Origin: JAJFUB01 sp964622325
GTDB taxonomy: Bacteria > Armatimonadota > Zipacnadia > Zipacnadales > UBA11051
Assembly (NCBI GenBank): GCA_964622325.1
Contig: CAZUOJ010000002.1
Span: 1-64,000 of the forward strand
Length of the DNA stretch: 64,000 nt
Reading direction: 5' to 3'
A model generated the notes under the pieces. The model did no database searches and was not told the DNA's origin. It was given only the letters and a program-made list of their open reading frames with translations. The first letter of the stretch is position 1. Each line of letters starts with the position of its first letter. The position numbers were made by a program, and so were the translations under genes. Of this stretch, positions 8,554 to 16,930 are shown piece after piece.

Positions 8554-9402
8554 TTAGATTTCTGCCACAATTTTTTCCAGATACACGCGCGCCTGCGCAG
8601 CCAGCGCATCGATGAGCTCCGGCAGCATTTCCGTTTTTTTGAATGGCCCCTCAAAGCGCTCCACGACGACAGGGCCCCGGAAGCCATATGGCTTGAGGGC
8701 TTCCAGCATCGCCCGATGATCTACATCCCCCGTTCCTGGAGGCGGAAAGACAGGATGCGCTCGCGGCCCTGTATGATCCTTCACACACAGCGCGCATACA
8801 TATTCCGCGCAATCTTTAATGTCCAGCGCGGGATCCAGGCCTTCATAAAAATGCACATTGCCGCCATCGTAGCACGCTCGCACAAATGCTGAGCCAATCC
8901 GTTCGATTGTTTGCCGCAGCACATTGCCGTATGCTGTCAGGCCTGTGTGGGGCTTGAGCACAATCATCATTTCTATCTCCTCAGCATGAGCGGCGACTTT
9001 TTCCATTGCAAGCAGCCATTCCCCACATATCTGCTGCCACACATTCCAGGAATGTTTCTTGCCAGGCCAGCTTTCGTATTCCCAGGGCCCCCAGGCCAGC
9101 AAACAATCCAGCCCTAAGAGCTTCCCCTGATCCAGCCGCTTTTTCCACAAATCCACGCCTCCAGGGCCCGTAGGCCCCTCTGACGGCATAAACGCCATCA
9201 CAGGGAGAAGCCCATAATCTTCCGTCCGTTGTTTCAAAGCTAATGTTTGCGCCTCTGTCCAATTCACATCCAGTGCCGGCACTTTTTCATGTGTTGTGCC
9301 AAAGCACACATGACGATAGCCCGCTCGCGCAATGCCCTCCAAAGCGCGCTCCAGCGGCAATTCCGAATACGGCAATGTCTCGCAGCCAATTTTGACATCC
9401 AT
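8554..9402 (-). CDS. Sugar phosphate isomerase/epimerase (xylose isomerase-like TIM barrel)
   Basis: 282 residues, the usual size for this AP-endonuclease-2-like TIM-barrel family, which interconverts sugars or sugar acids using a divalent metal. Seen: 'RAGYRHVCFGTTHEKVPAL' near the start, 'CYDGGNVHFYEGLDP' in the middle, 'GTGDVDHRAMLEALKPYGF' and 'GPVVVERFEG' at the end, which carry acidic metal ligands. The first ligand region reads 'MMIVLKPHTGLTAYG', with Lys where the usual motif has Glu, so the metal site may be altered. AGGAG seven bases before ATG at 9402 supports the start. The Gfo/Idh/MocA gene is upstream on the same strand (110-base gap), a common sugar-catabolic pairing. Confidence 0.85.
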   Translation of the reverse strand: MDVKIGCETLPYSELPLERALEGIARAGYRHVCFGTTHEKVPALDVNWTEAQTLALKQRTEDYGLLPVMAFMPSEGPTGPGGVDLWKKRLDQGKLLGLDCLLAWGPWEYESWPGKKHSWNVWQQICGEWLLAMEKVAAHAEEIEMMIVLKPHTGLTAYGNVLRQTIERIGSAFVRACYDGGNVHFYEGLDPALDIKDCAEYVCALCVKDHTGPRAHPVFPPPGTGDVDHRAMLEALKPYGFRGPVVVERFEGPFKKTEMLPELIDALAAQARVYLEKIVAEI

Positions 9403-9512
9403 CTGAAAGCTCCTGCCTATTGAAGATTAGCTTATCTCTTTGCCCAGGATGGGGCACGCCATCTGACAAGCTTTTTGTGCCGTATTAGATTTCATAAGCA
9501 TCTTCTATGCTT

Positions 9513-10484
9513 TTACAGCGCCTGGGCATCCACAATTTGGCCTGTCTGCAAAGAGATTTTGGCCGCTTCCAAAAGCGCCATTGTCTTGCGCACATTGCGT
9601 CCCGAGGCAATTGGCTCACGTCCTTCCCGGATGGCCGCTCCGAACTCTGCTATTTGGGCGCTCATCCCGCCATCGGGCGGCAGCGGCAAAGAATATTCCG
9701 TGTCATTATGGATGAGCTTATCGCTGCCCACATTCAGCGCGCCCTGTGTCCCGATAATCAGGCAATCCCAGGCGCCCCAGGGACAATTTAATGTGTGCAA
9801 TTCTGTGGCAAAGCCCCCACATGAAAGCCCAAAGAGAATAGCAATTTCGTCATAATCTCCCCAATGGGGATTGTTCCGTTCCCCACACGCATATACAGTT
9901 GTGGCTTCGCTATCTGTAATATACAAAATCGCATCCGCCTCATGAGAGCCAAATCCGTATAGCAGCCAGCCGCCCGCCTTCTCCGGATCCGCGCTCCAGG
10001 GAGCGCGGGGATATTCTTTGCTGTAGCTGAAGCGACGGCGGATGATTTGTTTAATCTCGCCAATGCCGCCTTCTGAGATAATTTCGCGGGCTTTTTGATT
10101 CACAGGCCGGAAGCGCAGAATTTGTCCAATCATTAAAATCTTTTGCGCCGCCTGCGCCGCCGCAATCATGGCATCTGTTTCTGCCAGGCTCGTGGCCATG
10201 GGCTTTTCGCACAGCACATGTTTGCCCGCCTGCAACGCGGCGATAGCCGCCTCAGCGTGTAAATGATGCGGCAGGCAAATGCTTACGGCCTCCAGCTCCA
10301 TTTGCAGCATTTCTTTGTAATCCGCAAAAGCATGGGGAATTTCAAAATCTGCGCACGCCTGTTGCGCGCGGCTCAGCTCAATATCTGCGGCAGCCACAAG
10401 CGAAAATTCCGGCCGCGCTTTAAGAGCGCGCAGATGAGATTGAGCAATGCCGCCACAGCCAATAACTCCAATCCGCAGAGCCAT
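9513..10484 (-). CDS. Gfo/Idh/MocA family oxidoreductase
   Basis: 323 residues from ATG at 10484, preceded by AAAGGAG; a longer frame from 10559 has no such site. The N-terminal Rossmann domain shows 'RIGVIGCGGIAQSHLRALK' for NAD(P). The catalytic 'HVLCEKPMATSLAE' (Glu-Lys-Pro) and the C-terminal alpha/beta sheet domain follow ('RAPWSADPEKAGGWLLYGFGSH', whose GG..H segment is typical of the substrate pocket). The enzyme oxidises or reduces a sugar or cyclitol in the cytoplasm; which one is unknown. It most likely works with the adjacent isomerase. Confidence 0.9.
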   Translation of the reverse strand: MALRIGVIGCGGIAQSHLRALKARPEFSLVAAADIELSRAQQACADFEIPHAFADYKEMLQMELEAVSICLPHHLHAEAAIAALQAGKHVLCEKPMATSLAETDAMIAAAQAAQKILMIGQILRFRPVNQKAREIISEGGIGEIKQIIRRRFSYSKEYPRAPWSADPEKAGGWLLYGFGSHEADAILYITDSEATTVYACGERNNPHWGDYDEIAILFGLSCGGFATELHTLNCPWGAWDCLIIGTQGALNVGSDKLIHNDTEYSLPLPPDGGMSAQIAEFGAAIREGREPIASGRNVRKTMALLEAAKISLQTGQIVDAQAL

Positions 10485-10675
10485 CCCTATCTCCTTTGTC
10501 TGACATTGTTTTGTTTCGGACACCAAAACGCTGTTTTCCCTCGCCATCCCGGCGTGCAAAAAGCTGCTTTTTGACGCTCGCCATTCATATTCATTTCTTC
10601 CAGACGCTAAAAAGGGGATACGCTCACATCTTGCAGCTGGGGAGCATAGCGAGCTCTGGGCGACATCCCCCCGCC

Positions 10676-12208
10676 TTAAAGCCAGAATTTCCGATCCAGG
10701 CTCCGATATTGCACTGCTTCGGCGGCATGATGGACTTGTATATCTTCAGCGCCCTCCAGATCGGCGATTGTCCGGGCGAGCTTAATAATCCTGTCAAAAG
10801 CGCGGGCTGACAGGCCAAATTGCTCAATAGCCGTGCGCAGCAAGGCTTCCACATCCGATGACAGGGGACAGAATTTGCGCAGGGCTTTTGCATTCATATC
10901 TGCGTTACAATGGAACGGCGTCCCCTGGAAGCGTTCGCGTTGTCGTTCGCGCGCGGCGATGACGCGCTTTTGGATGGCGGCGGAGGGCTCGCCGGGCTGG
11001 CGGGACATCACTTCCTCGGGCAACAGCCGGGGGACTTCAATATGAATGTCAATTCGATCCTGCAGCGGCCCGGAAATGCGCTTCAGATAACGCTGAATTT
11101 GTCCGGGCGTGCAGACACATTGCCGCACGGGATCAGTGCGAAAGCCGCACGGACAGGGATTCATTGCCGCCACAAGTTGAAAATTAGCGGGAAAGGAGAG
11201 CGTGCTTTGGGCGCGGGCGATTGTCACATGGCCATCTTCCAGGGGCTGGCGCAGCACTTCTAAGGCCTGCCCGGAAAATTCCGGCAGCTCATCTAAAAAC
11301 AGCACGCCATTATGCGCCAGGCTGATTTCGCCCGGCCGGGGGACGCTGCCCCCGCCCACAAGCCCTGGAATGCTTACAGTATGATGTGGCGCCCGAAATG
11401 GTCGCTCGCGAATTAAAGTTGCTCGTTCGCCCATCAGGCCCGCCACGCTATACAGTTTTGTGACTTCTAAGGCCTCCTGCAAATCCATTGGCGGCAAAAT
11501 GCTGGGCAGGCGGCGCGCCAGCATTGTTTTGCCGGAGCCCGGCGGCCCAATCATCAACACATTATGGCCCCCCGCTGCGGCGACTTCCAGCGCCCGCTTC
11601 ACATGCTCCTGGCCTTTCACATCTGCAAAATCAATCCCGTATTGCGTCGCTGTCAAATCCAGCTCCTCTTCGGGCACAACAACGGGCTCTGCCATATAGC
11701 CCTTTTCCATCAGCGCGACGCAATCATACAGTGTCTCTACGCCAAACACATCTATGCCTGACACAACTGCCGCCTCGCGTCCGTTCGCCGCCGGCACGAT
11801 ACAATAGCGCTTATTCCAGTTTTTGGCGCCCAGAGCCACGGGCAAAGCCCCGGAAATCGGCCGCACAGCGCCGTCTAACGACAATTCCCCCACGACAATG
11901 GCGTGTTCCAGATTGTCAACAGCAATCTGCCCGCTCGCTAACAAAATGGCTAAGGCGATGGGCAAATCAAAAGCAGGCCCTTCTTTGCGGATATCGGCAG
12001 GCGCCAGATTGATGGTGATGCGCTCCACAGGAAATTGAAAGCCTGAATTGCGAATGGCGGCAGCTGTGCGATCTCGACTCTCCCGAATTGCCGTATCAGG
12101 CAAGCCGACAATTGTGAAGGAATGCATGCCACGGGAAATGTCTACTTCCACTTCCACTTCATACGCCTCCACGCCATGCAAAGCCGCCGAATGCACTCGT
12201 GCCAACAT
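10676..12208 (-). CDS. comM: YifB/ComM family Mg-chelatase-like AAA+ ATPase
   Basis: 510 residues, full length for the family. The N-terminal Lon-protease-like domain includes 'HSFTIVGLPDTAIRESRDR'. The AAA+ core has Walker A GPPGSGKT (221-228) and Walker B 'GVLFLDELPEF' (about 301-311), then the family's Cys motif 'AAMNPCPCGF' and the C-terminal Mg-chelatase domain. ComM homologues are hexameric helicases that promote branch migration when transformed DNA is integrated; elsewhere the role is less clear. The gene is followed by about 110 non-coding bases before the oxidoreductase. A terminator stands between it and the transaldolase upstream, so it should have its own promoter within about 130 bases. 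The AGAGGA site is about a dozen bases from the start. Confidence 0.93.
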   Translation of the reverse strand: MLARVHSAALHGVEAYEVEVEVDISRGMHSFTIVGLPDTAIRESRDRTAAAIRNSGFQFPVERITINLAPADIRKEGPAFDLPIALAILLASGQIAVDNLEHAIVVGELSLDGAVRPISGALPVALGAKNWNKRYCIVPAANGREAAVVSGIDVFGVETLYDCVALMEKGYMAEPVVVPEEELDLTATQYGIDFADVKGQEHVKRALEVAAAGGHNVLMIGPPGSGKTMLARRLPSILPPMDLQEALEVTKLYSVAGLMGERATLIRERPFRAPHHTVSIPGLVGGGSVPRPGEISLAHNGVLFLDELPEFSGQALEVLRQPLEDGHVTIARAQSTLSFPANFQLVAAMNPCPCGFRTDPVRQCVCTPGQIQRYLKRISGPLQDRIDIHIEVPRLLPEEVMSRQPGEPSAAIQKRVIAARERQRERFQGTPFHCNADMNAKALRKFCPLSSDVEALLRTAIEQFGLSARAFDRIIKLARTIADLEGAEDIQVHHAAEAVQYRSLDRKFWL

Positions 12209-12221
12209 AAATATGCTTTTC

Positions 12222-12268
12222 CTCTGTGAAATAAAATAAATATCCCCTGAACTGTTTCAGGGGATATT
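12222..12268 (-). terminator. Rho-independent terminator of the transaldolase gene
   Basis: A perfect 12-base-pair stem (AATATCCCCTGA at 12239-12250 and its complement at 12257-12268) with a six-base loop. On the minus strand it is followed by TTTATTTTATTT. It lies about 70 bases beyond the transaldolase stop and before the yifB start, so it should end the transaldolase transcript. Confidence 0.85.
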
Positions 12269-12336
12269 CGCTTCTTAAGGGATCATATCCTGCTTGGGAA
12301 GTTGCATGGAAAGCCTTTGTGCTGTTTTCCTGTCTT

Positions 12337-13002
12337 TCAGGCTTTCTCCTTCAGGCTCGCCTGATATTTCTCCCAATCCTTCAAAAAGCCTTCCAGGCCT
12401 TTATCGCGCAGGGGATGATTGAACAGTTTGTCCAGCACCTCAAAGGGAATAGTGGCAATATGGGCGCCCAGGACGGCCGCCTCAATCACATGGGCGGGCG
12501 TGCGGACGCTGGAAACGATGATTTCGGTGGGGAACTGATAATTGCGCATGATGGGCACAAGCTGACGCACGACTTCCATTCCGTCATGGCTGATGTCATC
12601 CAGTCGGCCGACAAAGGGCGAAATGTATGCTGCGCCGGCTTTAGCCGCCAGCAGGCCCATGGGCGCTGAAAAAATCAAAGTGCAATTGACGCGAATGCCT
12701 TCCTGGGAGACAACATGTATTGCCTTGACGCCTTCCTTAATGAAGGGGATTTTCACGACAACATTATCCGCCCAGGAAGCGAGCTGGCGCGCTTCCTGAA
12801 TAATGCCTTCCGCATCCACGGCGATGACTTCTGCGCTCACAGGGCGCGGCGCCACCAGCTCGCAAATCTCCCGCACTCGCTGTTCAAAATCCACGCCCTC
12901 CCGGCCCACGAGCGTGGGATTAGTCGTCACGCCGTCCAAAATCCCCCACGACAGGGCTTCTTTAATTTGCTCAATATTCGCAGTGTCAATGAAGATTTTC
13001 AT
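12337..13002 (-). CDS. tal: Transaldolase (TalC/FSA type)
   Basis: 221 residues, the compact class of transaldolases/fructose-6-phosphate aldolases (about 215-220). Hallmarks: 'MKIFIDTANIEQIKEAL', 'LDGVTTNPTLV', the Schiff-base lysine in 'NVVVKIPF' (Lys84), 'RVNCTLIFS', 'YISPFVGRLDDISHDG' and the C-terminal 'HPLRDKGLEGFLKDW'. It transfers a dihydroxyacetone unit in the non-oxidative pentose phosphate pathway, probably as a decamer in the cytoplasm; pure aldolase activity cannot be excluded from sequence. A GAGG site precedes ATG at 13002. It is probably transcribed alone, ending at the hairpin at 12239-12268. Confidence 0.95.
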   Translation of the reverse strand: MKIFIDTANIEQIKEALSWGILDGVTTNPTLVGREGVDFEQRVREICELVAPRPVSAEVIAVDAEGIIQEARQLASWADNVVVKIPFIKEGVKAIHVVSQEGIRVNCTLIFSAPMGLLAAKAGAAYISPFVGRLDDISHDGMEVVRQLVPIMRNYQFPTEIIVSSVRTPAHVIEAAVLGAHIATIPFEVLDKLFNHPLRDKGLEGFLKDWEKYQASLKEKA

Positions 13003-13128
13003 CGCGCCTCACCCGTTAATTGATTTTATATGGTCCGAACATATCTCAGAATTTTCGCAACAGCCATTGAGCAGGCGTTGTCGGATAATGCCTTATCAAT
13101 TATGTATTGGGGAAACATTGCAAAGCCC

Positions 13129-14166
13129 CTACAATTCGGGCAGCGGATCGCGCCAGCTCCGACAAAAGGCACGCACTTGCGCCTCGTCTACACACACAAA
13201 ACTGCCTGATTCTCCCAGCCAGGTGCCGCAATTAGCATACACGAAGGCGTCGCCGTTTTCTGTCCAGCGAAAAACATCACAATGATGAATATGGCCGAAA
13301 AGCAGCGTATTCAATTTCGCGTTGTTCTGGCGCAGCGAACGCAGTCGCCCCTGAGCGGCGCGCCGCCACGGAAGAGGCGAATAATAGCGCTGCCCCAGCA
13401 GCATGAACAAATCTAAAAGCTCCAGCGGAAATTCGCCCTGTTGCAGCTGTGCCACGCTGACGCCTTCCTGCTCCAAACGGGCCAGGATTTCGCTGTGGAC
13501 AGCAGGCAATTCCTCGGCGTCAGCCACATCCGCAAAAGTATCCTGCAGATGCTGGCTCATAATTTTGATGCCCAGGCTTTTTTCTTCCAGCGTGAATCCA
13601 GTTTCCAGTGCGCGCCATTGCAACGCTTCATAGAGTGTTTCATGGAAAAATTTCATCGCTGGCCACGCCGGAGCCGTGCAGTTGCCATTGGGCGCGAAAT
13701 GCATCATCGCCTGTTCGAGCGGAAGCGTGGAAAGCTGAGCGCATTTATGCTGCAAAAAAGCCCAAAGCCAGGAATCCAGCAGATGTCCATGCTCCAGCCA
13801 GACAAGCCGTTCGCCGCATTGTATAATGGTGCCCGGATACGCCAGGGCAAAGGGCGGCTGTGCAATCGCAATGTCCAGCCCCATCAATCCGGCATCATGA
13901 TTCCCGACAATCCAGTACACGCTCAGGCCCGATTGAATCTGCTTCCAGAGCCGGCCAAATAAATCCCGATAACGCGGCCACAAGGAAGAGCGATCGGGCT
14001 GGGGCACATCTAATAAATCGCCTACAATCGCCAGCGCCTGCGCGCCACTGTCCTGCCGCACCCATTCTAAAAAATCCACAAACGCTTGATATTTTTCCTC
14101 CGCTTCCGCTGTTGCCCAAGCATCCAAATGAACATCAGAAATGGCGATACATCTGGCAATCGACAC
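13129..14166 (-). CDS. Calcineurin-like metallophosphoesterase
   Basis: 345 residues. The five metal motifs are visible: 'AISDVHLDAW' (Asp11, His13), 'IVGDLLD' (Asp50), 'WIVGNHDAG' (Asn89-His90-Asp91), a later histidine in 'WLEHGHLLD', and 'LLFGHIHH' near the C-terminus. It should hydrolyse a phospho-mono- or diester with two metals. The layout recalls UDP-2,3-diacylglucosamine hydrolase and related enzymes, but the protein is longer and I cannot name the substrate. The start is GTG at 14166, chosen because GGAGAG stands eight bases upstream. The preceding ~230 bases (14167-14400) carry no gene I can support. Confidence 0.85.
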   Translation of the reverse strand: MSIARCIAISDVHLDAWATAEAEEKYQAFVDFLEWVRQDSGAQALAIVGDLLDVPQPDRSSLWPRYRDLFGRLWKQIQSGLSVYWIVGNHDAGLMGLDIAIAQPPFALAYPGTIIQCGERLVWLEHGHLLDSWLWAFLQHKCAQLSTLPLEQAMMHFAPNGNCTAPAWPAMKFFHETLYEALQWRALETGFTLEEKSLGIKIMSQHLQDTFADVADAEELPAVHSEILARLEQEGVSVAQLQQGEFPLELLDLFMLLGQRYYSPLPWRRAAQGRLRSLRQNNAKLNTLLFGHIHHCDVFRWTENGDAFVYANCGTWLGESGSFVCVDEAQVRAFCRSWRDPLPEL

Positions 14167-14400
14167 GATATGCTCTCTCCGTTTTGGACAGCAAAACAGT
14201 CCCCCAATAGGACCAATAATCTTTCAGGGAGCATGTCAGTGTGAGACTACACAAGATAATGATTTATACTCTCGCACACTTCCCTTTGGCTACTCCCACA
14301 CTGCTTTTTGCTAAAAACGCAACAGCCTCTTTGCAATCGACGAGATTTGTGCTTTGGCCCTCGCGTATTCAGCTTTTGCTATGAGCGCGTCAGCCTCTGT

Positions 14401-14631
14401 TTAATCGACGGCGACGACGCGTTCCACTTCCGGAATATGTTCTTTTAAAGTGCGCTCAATGACCATTGCGAGTGTCAACTGCGCCATTGGGCAGCCCCGA
14501 CAGTGGCCTTGCAGCCGCAATTGCACTTCGCCGCTGTCTGTAATATCCACAAGCTCCACATCCCCTCCATCCGCCTGCAGGGCGGGGCGCACTTTATCCA
14601 GCACTTCCTGCACTTTTTCCTTTAGCTCCAT
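14401..14631 (-). CDS. NifU-like iron-sulfur scaffold protein
   Basis: 76 residues, a stand-alone NifU C-terminal (Nfu) domain: 'KVRPALQADGGDVELVDI' followed by the cluster-binding C-x-x-C in 'GHCRGCPMAQLTL' (Cys44, Cys47). These small proteins carry 4Fe-4S clusters and hand them to apo-enzymes in the cytoplasm. AAAGGAAAG before ATG at 14631 supports the start. There is no SUF or ISC gene next to it in this window; it appears as a single gene between the metallophosphoesterase and a sugar kinase. Confidence 0.93.
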   Translation of the reverse strand: MELKEKVQEVLDKVRPALQADGGDVELVDITDSGEVQLRLQGHCRGCPMAQLTLAMVIERTLKEHIPEVERVVAVD

Positions 14632-14845
14632 CTGTCTTTCCTTTCTCGTAGCCTTAAAAGTTAATATGCCGCTTTGAAGATTTTGTTTTATTACGAAGTA
14701 TTAGGATATGGGCTAGATTTATGCCCCTGAAGCATTCTCCGCCGACCTTTTGCTCATAAACATTTAGAGCCTCCCCAAAGCCTCCCTGATTTAGAGGCAA
14801 AGGAGAAATTAACAAGCATTTAATAAAAATGGGGGCGCCGCGCTC

Positions 14846-15796
14846 TCAGGCGGGCCAAAAATCCGGCTCGTGCTGACGCAAAAACTCTAATGTGCCGGCG
14901 AAATCGCGCACGCCCGCCGTTGTGCCGATTCCCGTAGTGCACAGGGCGCCCACAGCACTGGCGAATTTGGCTGTTCGTTGCAGATCCCAGCCCTCCAGCC
15001 AGCCCCGCAAAAAGCCCGCCACATAAGCATCCCCGGCGCCCGTGCCATCGATGACATCCACAGGATAAGCCGCAATCCGCAGTTCCTGCTCGGGCGTGCG
15101 CACATAGCTGCCCTGTTCGCCCATTTTGAGCGCCACGACGCGCGGCCCATAGGACAGAAGCTTTTCGGCGACAGCTTCAGGCTCCTGCAAGCCTGTCAGT
15201 TTCTGAGCTTCCGCTAAGGAAGGCAAAAAAAGGTCCGTATAGCGCAAACAGGGTTCTAATTTGCTCATCCAGCCGCTTTGATCATTGTACACTGTATCCA
15301 GGGCTGTTGTCACGCCGGCCTCTTTGACGCGGCGCAAACATTCGGCCATCGGCTCGCCGTCAAAATCGCCCATCACGAGAGCGCCGGCGCAATGGAAAAT
15401 CTGGCAATTCGTGAGCAGGCGGAAATCCAATTCGTCGAGCCGCAGCCGGCCATTGGCGCCCGGATAATGCAAGAAAGTGCGCTCGCCGTGGGAATCAATC
15501 ATTACAATAGTGGCAGAAGTTCCCGGCGCCGGATCCACAATCAGGCCGGAAATATCAGCGCCGGCCGCTTTTAAAGTTTCCTGGCAGAAGCGGCCAAAAC
15601 CGTCGTTGCCGACTTTGCCCACAATCGCCGTATCCACGCCGAGCTTAAGCAGGCTTATCCCAGTATTGGCGGCACAGCCCCCCAGGCCAATGCCGATTTC
15701 CCCGACAACAGATAAACGGCCACGTTCAGGCCATTCGTCTATGGGGCGCCCCCATACATCTGCCACAAGAATTCCCAGACATACAACTTGAGACAC
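14846..15796 (-). CDS. PfkB family carbohydrate kinase
   Basis: 316 residues. It has the N-terminal PfkB glycine motif 'IGLGGCAANTGISLLKLG' and the C-terminal 'DGTGAGDAYVAGFLRGW', with the catalytic base Asp256 and the anion hole. Ribokinase-family enzymes phosphorylate sugars or nucleosides; the sugar is not deducible. I prefer GTG at 15796, because GGAGG sits about nine bases before it; an in-frame TTG two codons upstream overlaps that site. The C-terminus reads through to 14846, with a 214-base gap before the nifU-like gene. Confidence 0.88.
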   Translation of the reverse strand: MSQVVCLGILVADVWGRPIDEWPERGRLSVVGEIGIGLGGCAANTGISLLKLGVDTAIVGKVGNDGFGRFCQETLKAAGADISGLIVDPAPGTSATIVMIDSHGERTFLHYPGANGRLRLDELDFRLLTNCQIFHCAGALVMGDFDGEPMAECLRRVKEAGVTTALDTVYNDQSGWMSKLEPCLRYTDLFLPSLAEAQKLTGLQEPEAVAEKLLSYGPRVVALKMGEQGSYVRTPEQELRIAAYPVDVIDGTGAGDAYVAGFLRGWLEGWDLQRTAKFASAVGALCTTGIGTTAGVRDFAGTLEFLRQHEPDFWPA

Positions 15797-16132
15797 AAGC
15801 AATCCCCTCCCCGAAAGGACATTTTCGCTGGATGCGTTTATTTCAAGCCACTATTCATTTCTTTTTTTTCTCTTCAATGCCTCCTGCGCATAAAGAAATT
15901 TTGCAAAGCTCATTTAAGAAAAGTTTAAAGTAATTTCTTCAGGGAAAAATAAAAATAGAAAAAGTCATTTTGTTATATTTTCGTCCCCCCTTCCGATGCG
16001 TTTTATTTTTTTGAAAAATTTTTTAATTTTTAAGGCCAAATTCAGCAGGAAAAAAGGAAGGCAAAGCAGAAAATATATAAAATAGTTAAGAGTTTATGTC
16101 CCACCAATCTCATTAAGAAGGGAGATGTGTTT
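15797..16132. other. AT-rich intergenic leader between kinase and pseudopilin
   Basis: About 335 bases without a credible gene, much richer in A+T than the flanks, with many A and T runs (for example 15990-16040). It must contain the divergent promoters for the minus-strand kinase and the plus-strand pseudopilin. 'TATAAAATAG' near 16077-16086 could be a -10 region but has no matching -35. A ribosome site (AAGAAGGGAG) ends it, just before ATG 16133. Confidence 0.6.
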
Positions 16133-16738
16133 ATGAAACGTGGTTTTACCCTCATTGAATTGCTCGTAGTGATAGCGATTATTGCCATCCTTGCAGCCAT
16201 CCTCTTCCCGGTCTTTGCGCGTGCGCGGGAAAAGGCGCGCCAGGCGAGCTGTCAAAGCAATCTCAAACAATTAGCTTTGGCTTTCCATTCTTATGTTCAG
16301 GATTATGATGAACGAGTTTTTGGCGCGCGTTTGAACGTGCGCGGCTGGACAGGCGCTTTGGAGCCTTATATTAAGAATGTGCAGATTTTTGAATGTCCCT
16401 CTTGGCAGGGCACTGGCGGCTGGATTACACGGGGGGCCTCCTGCGGCGGCTGCGGCAACTGGACGCAAGTATATTGGGGCGGCTATGCCTTTGCCAATCA
16501 GGCGCCCTACAGCTCTCCCGGCCCGCCCTATGCGAATAATCGCGGCTGTGTGAACTATTATTCCAGTGTGAAGCTAGCCGCATACGAGTATCCTGCACAG
16601 CAGCTTTTGCTTTTTGATGCCACCTGTCCCCATGGCACGGATACGAATAATTGGGGCTTGCATCAACATCGCCGCCACAATGATATGTATAACGCCGCCT
16701 TTATGGATGGCCATGTCAAAGCACTGAAGGAATATTAA
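16133..16738 (+). CDS. Prepilin-type protein with H-X9-DG C-terminal motif (DUF1559-like)
   Basis: 201 residues from ATG at 16133, with AAGGGAG about eight bases before it (an in-frame GTG six bases upstream is less likely). The N-terminus is a classic type IV prepilin/pseudopilin signal: MKRGFTLIELLVVIAIIAIL, with cleavage after Gly4 and Glu at mature position 5, then 'FPVFARAREKARQASC'. The globular part ends 'HNDMYNAAFMDGHVKALKEY', the H-X9-DG-type motif of the large pseudopilin families of Planctomycetes, Lentisphaerae and Armatimonadota. It should be processed by a prepilin peptidase and assembled or anchored in the envelope; no other type II/IV secretion gene is nearby. It is monocistronic, ending at the hairpin at 16777. 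Confidence 0.9.
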   Translation: MKRGFTLIELLVVIAIIAILAAILFPVFARAREKARQASCQSNLKQLALAFHSYVQDYDERVFGARLNVRGWTGALEPYIKNVQIFECPSWQGTGGWITRGASCGGCGNWTQVYWGGYAFANQAPYSSPGPPYANNRGCVNYYSSVKLAAYEYPAQQLLLFDATCPHGTDTNNWGLHQHRRHNDMYNAAFMDGHVKALKEY

Positions 16739-16776
16739 TTTCCCTATCTCTCGTCTGCTGCAAGGAAAAACAGTTT

Positions 16777-16810
16777 GCTCCGTTTGCGCAATCAAACGGA
16801 GCTTTTTTTA
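16777..16810 (+). terminator. Rho-independent terminator after the pseudopilin gene
   Basis: A ten-base-pair perfect stem (GCTCCGTTTG at 16777-16786, complement at 16793-16802) with a CGCAAT loop, followed directly by TTTTTTTA. It lies 39 bases after the pseudopilin stop. Confidence 0.93.
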
Positions 16811-16930
16811 TGCCTCCCAGGCAGAGAATCATTGGGCGCCTTTTCAAAATGGACATTAATGCTTGCGCCGAAGAGGAAATAGCATAATCAAATGAGAAGA
16901 AGATAGCATTCGACAGAAGGAGTTATGTGT

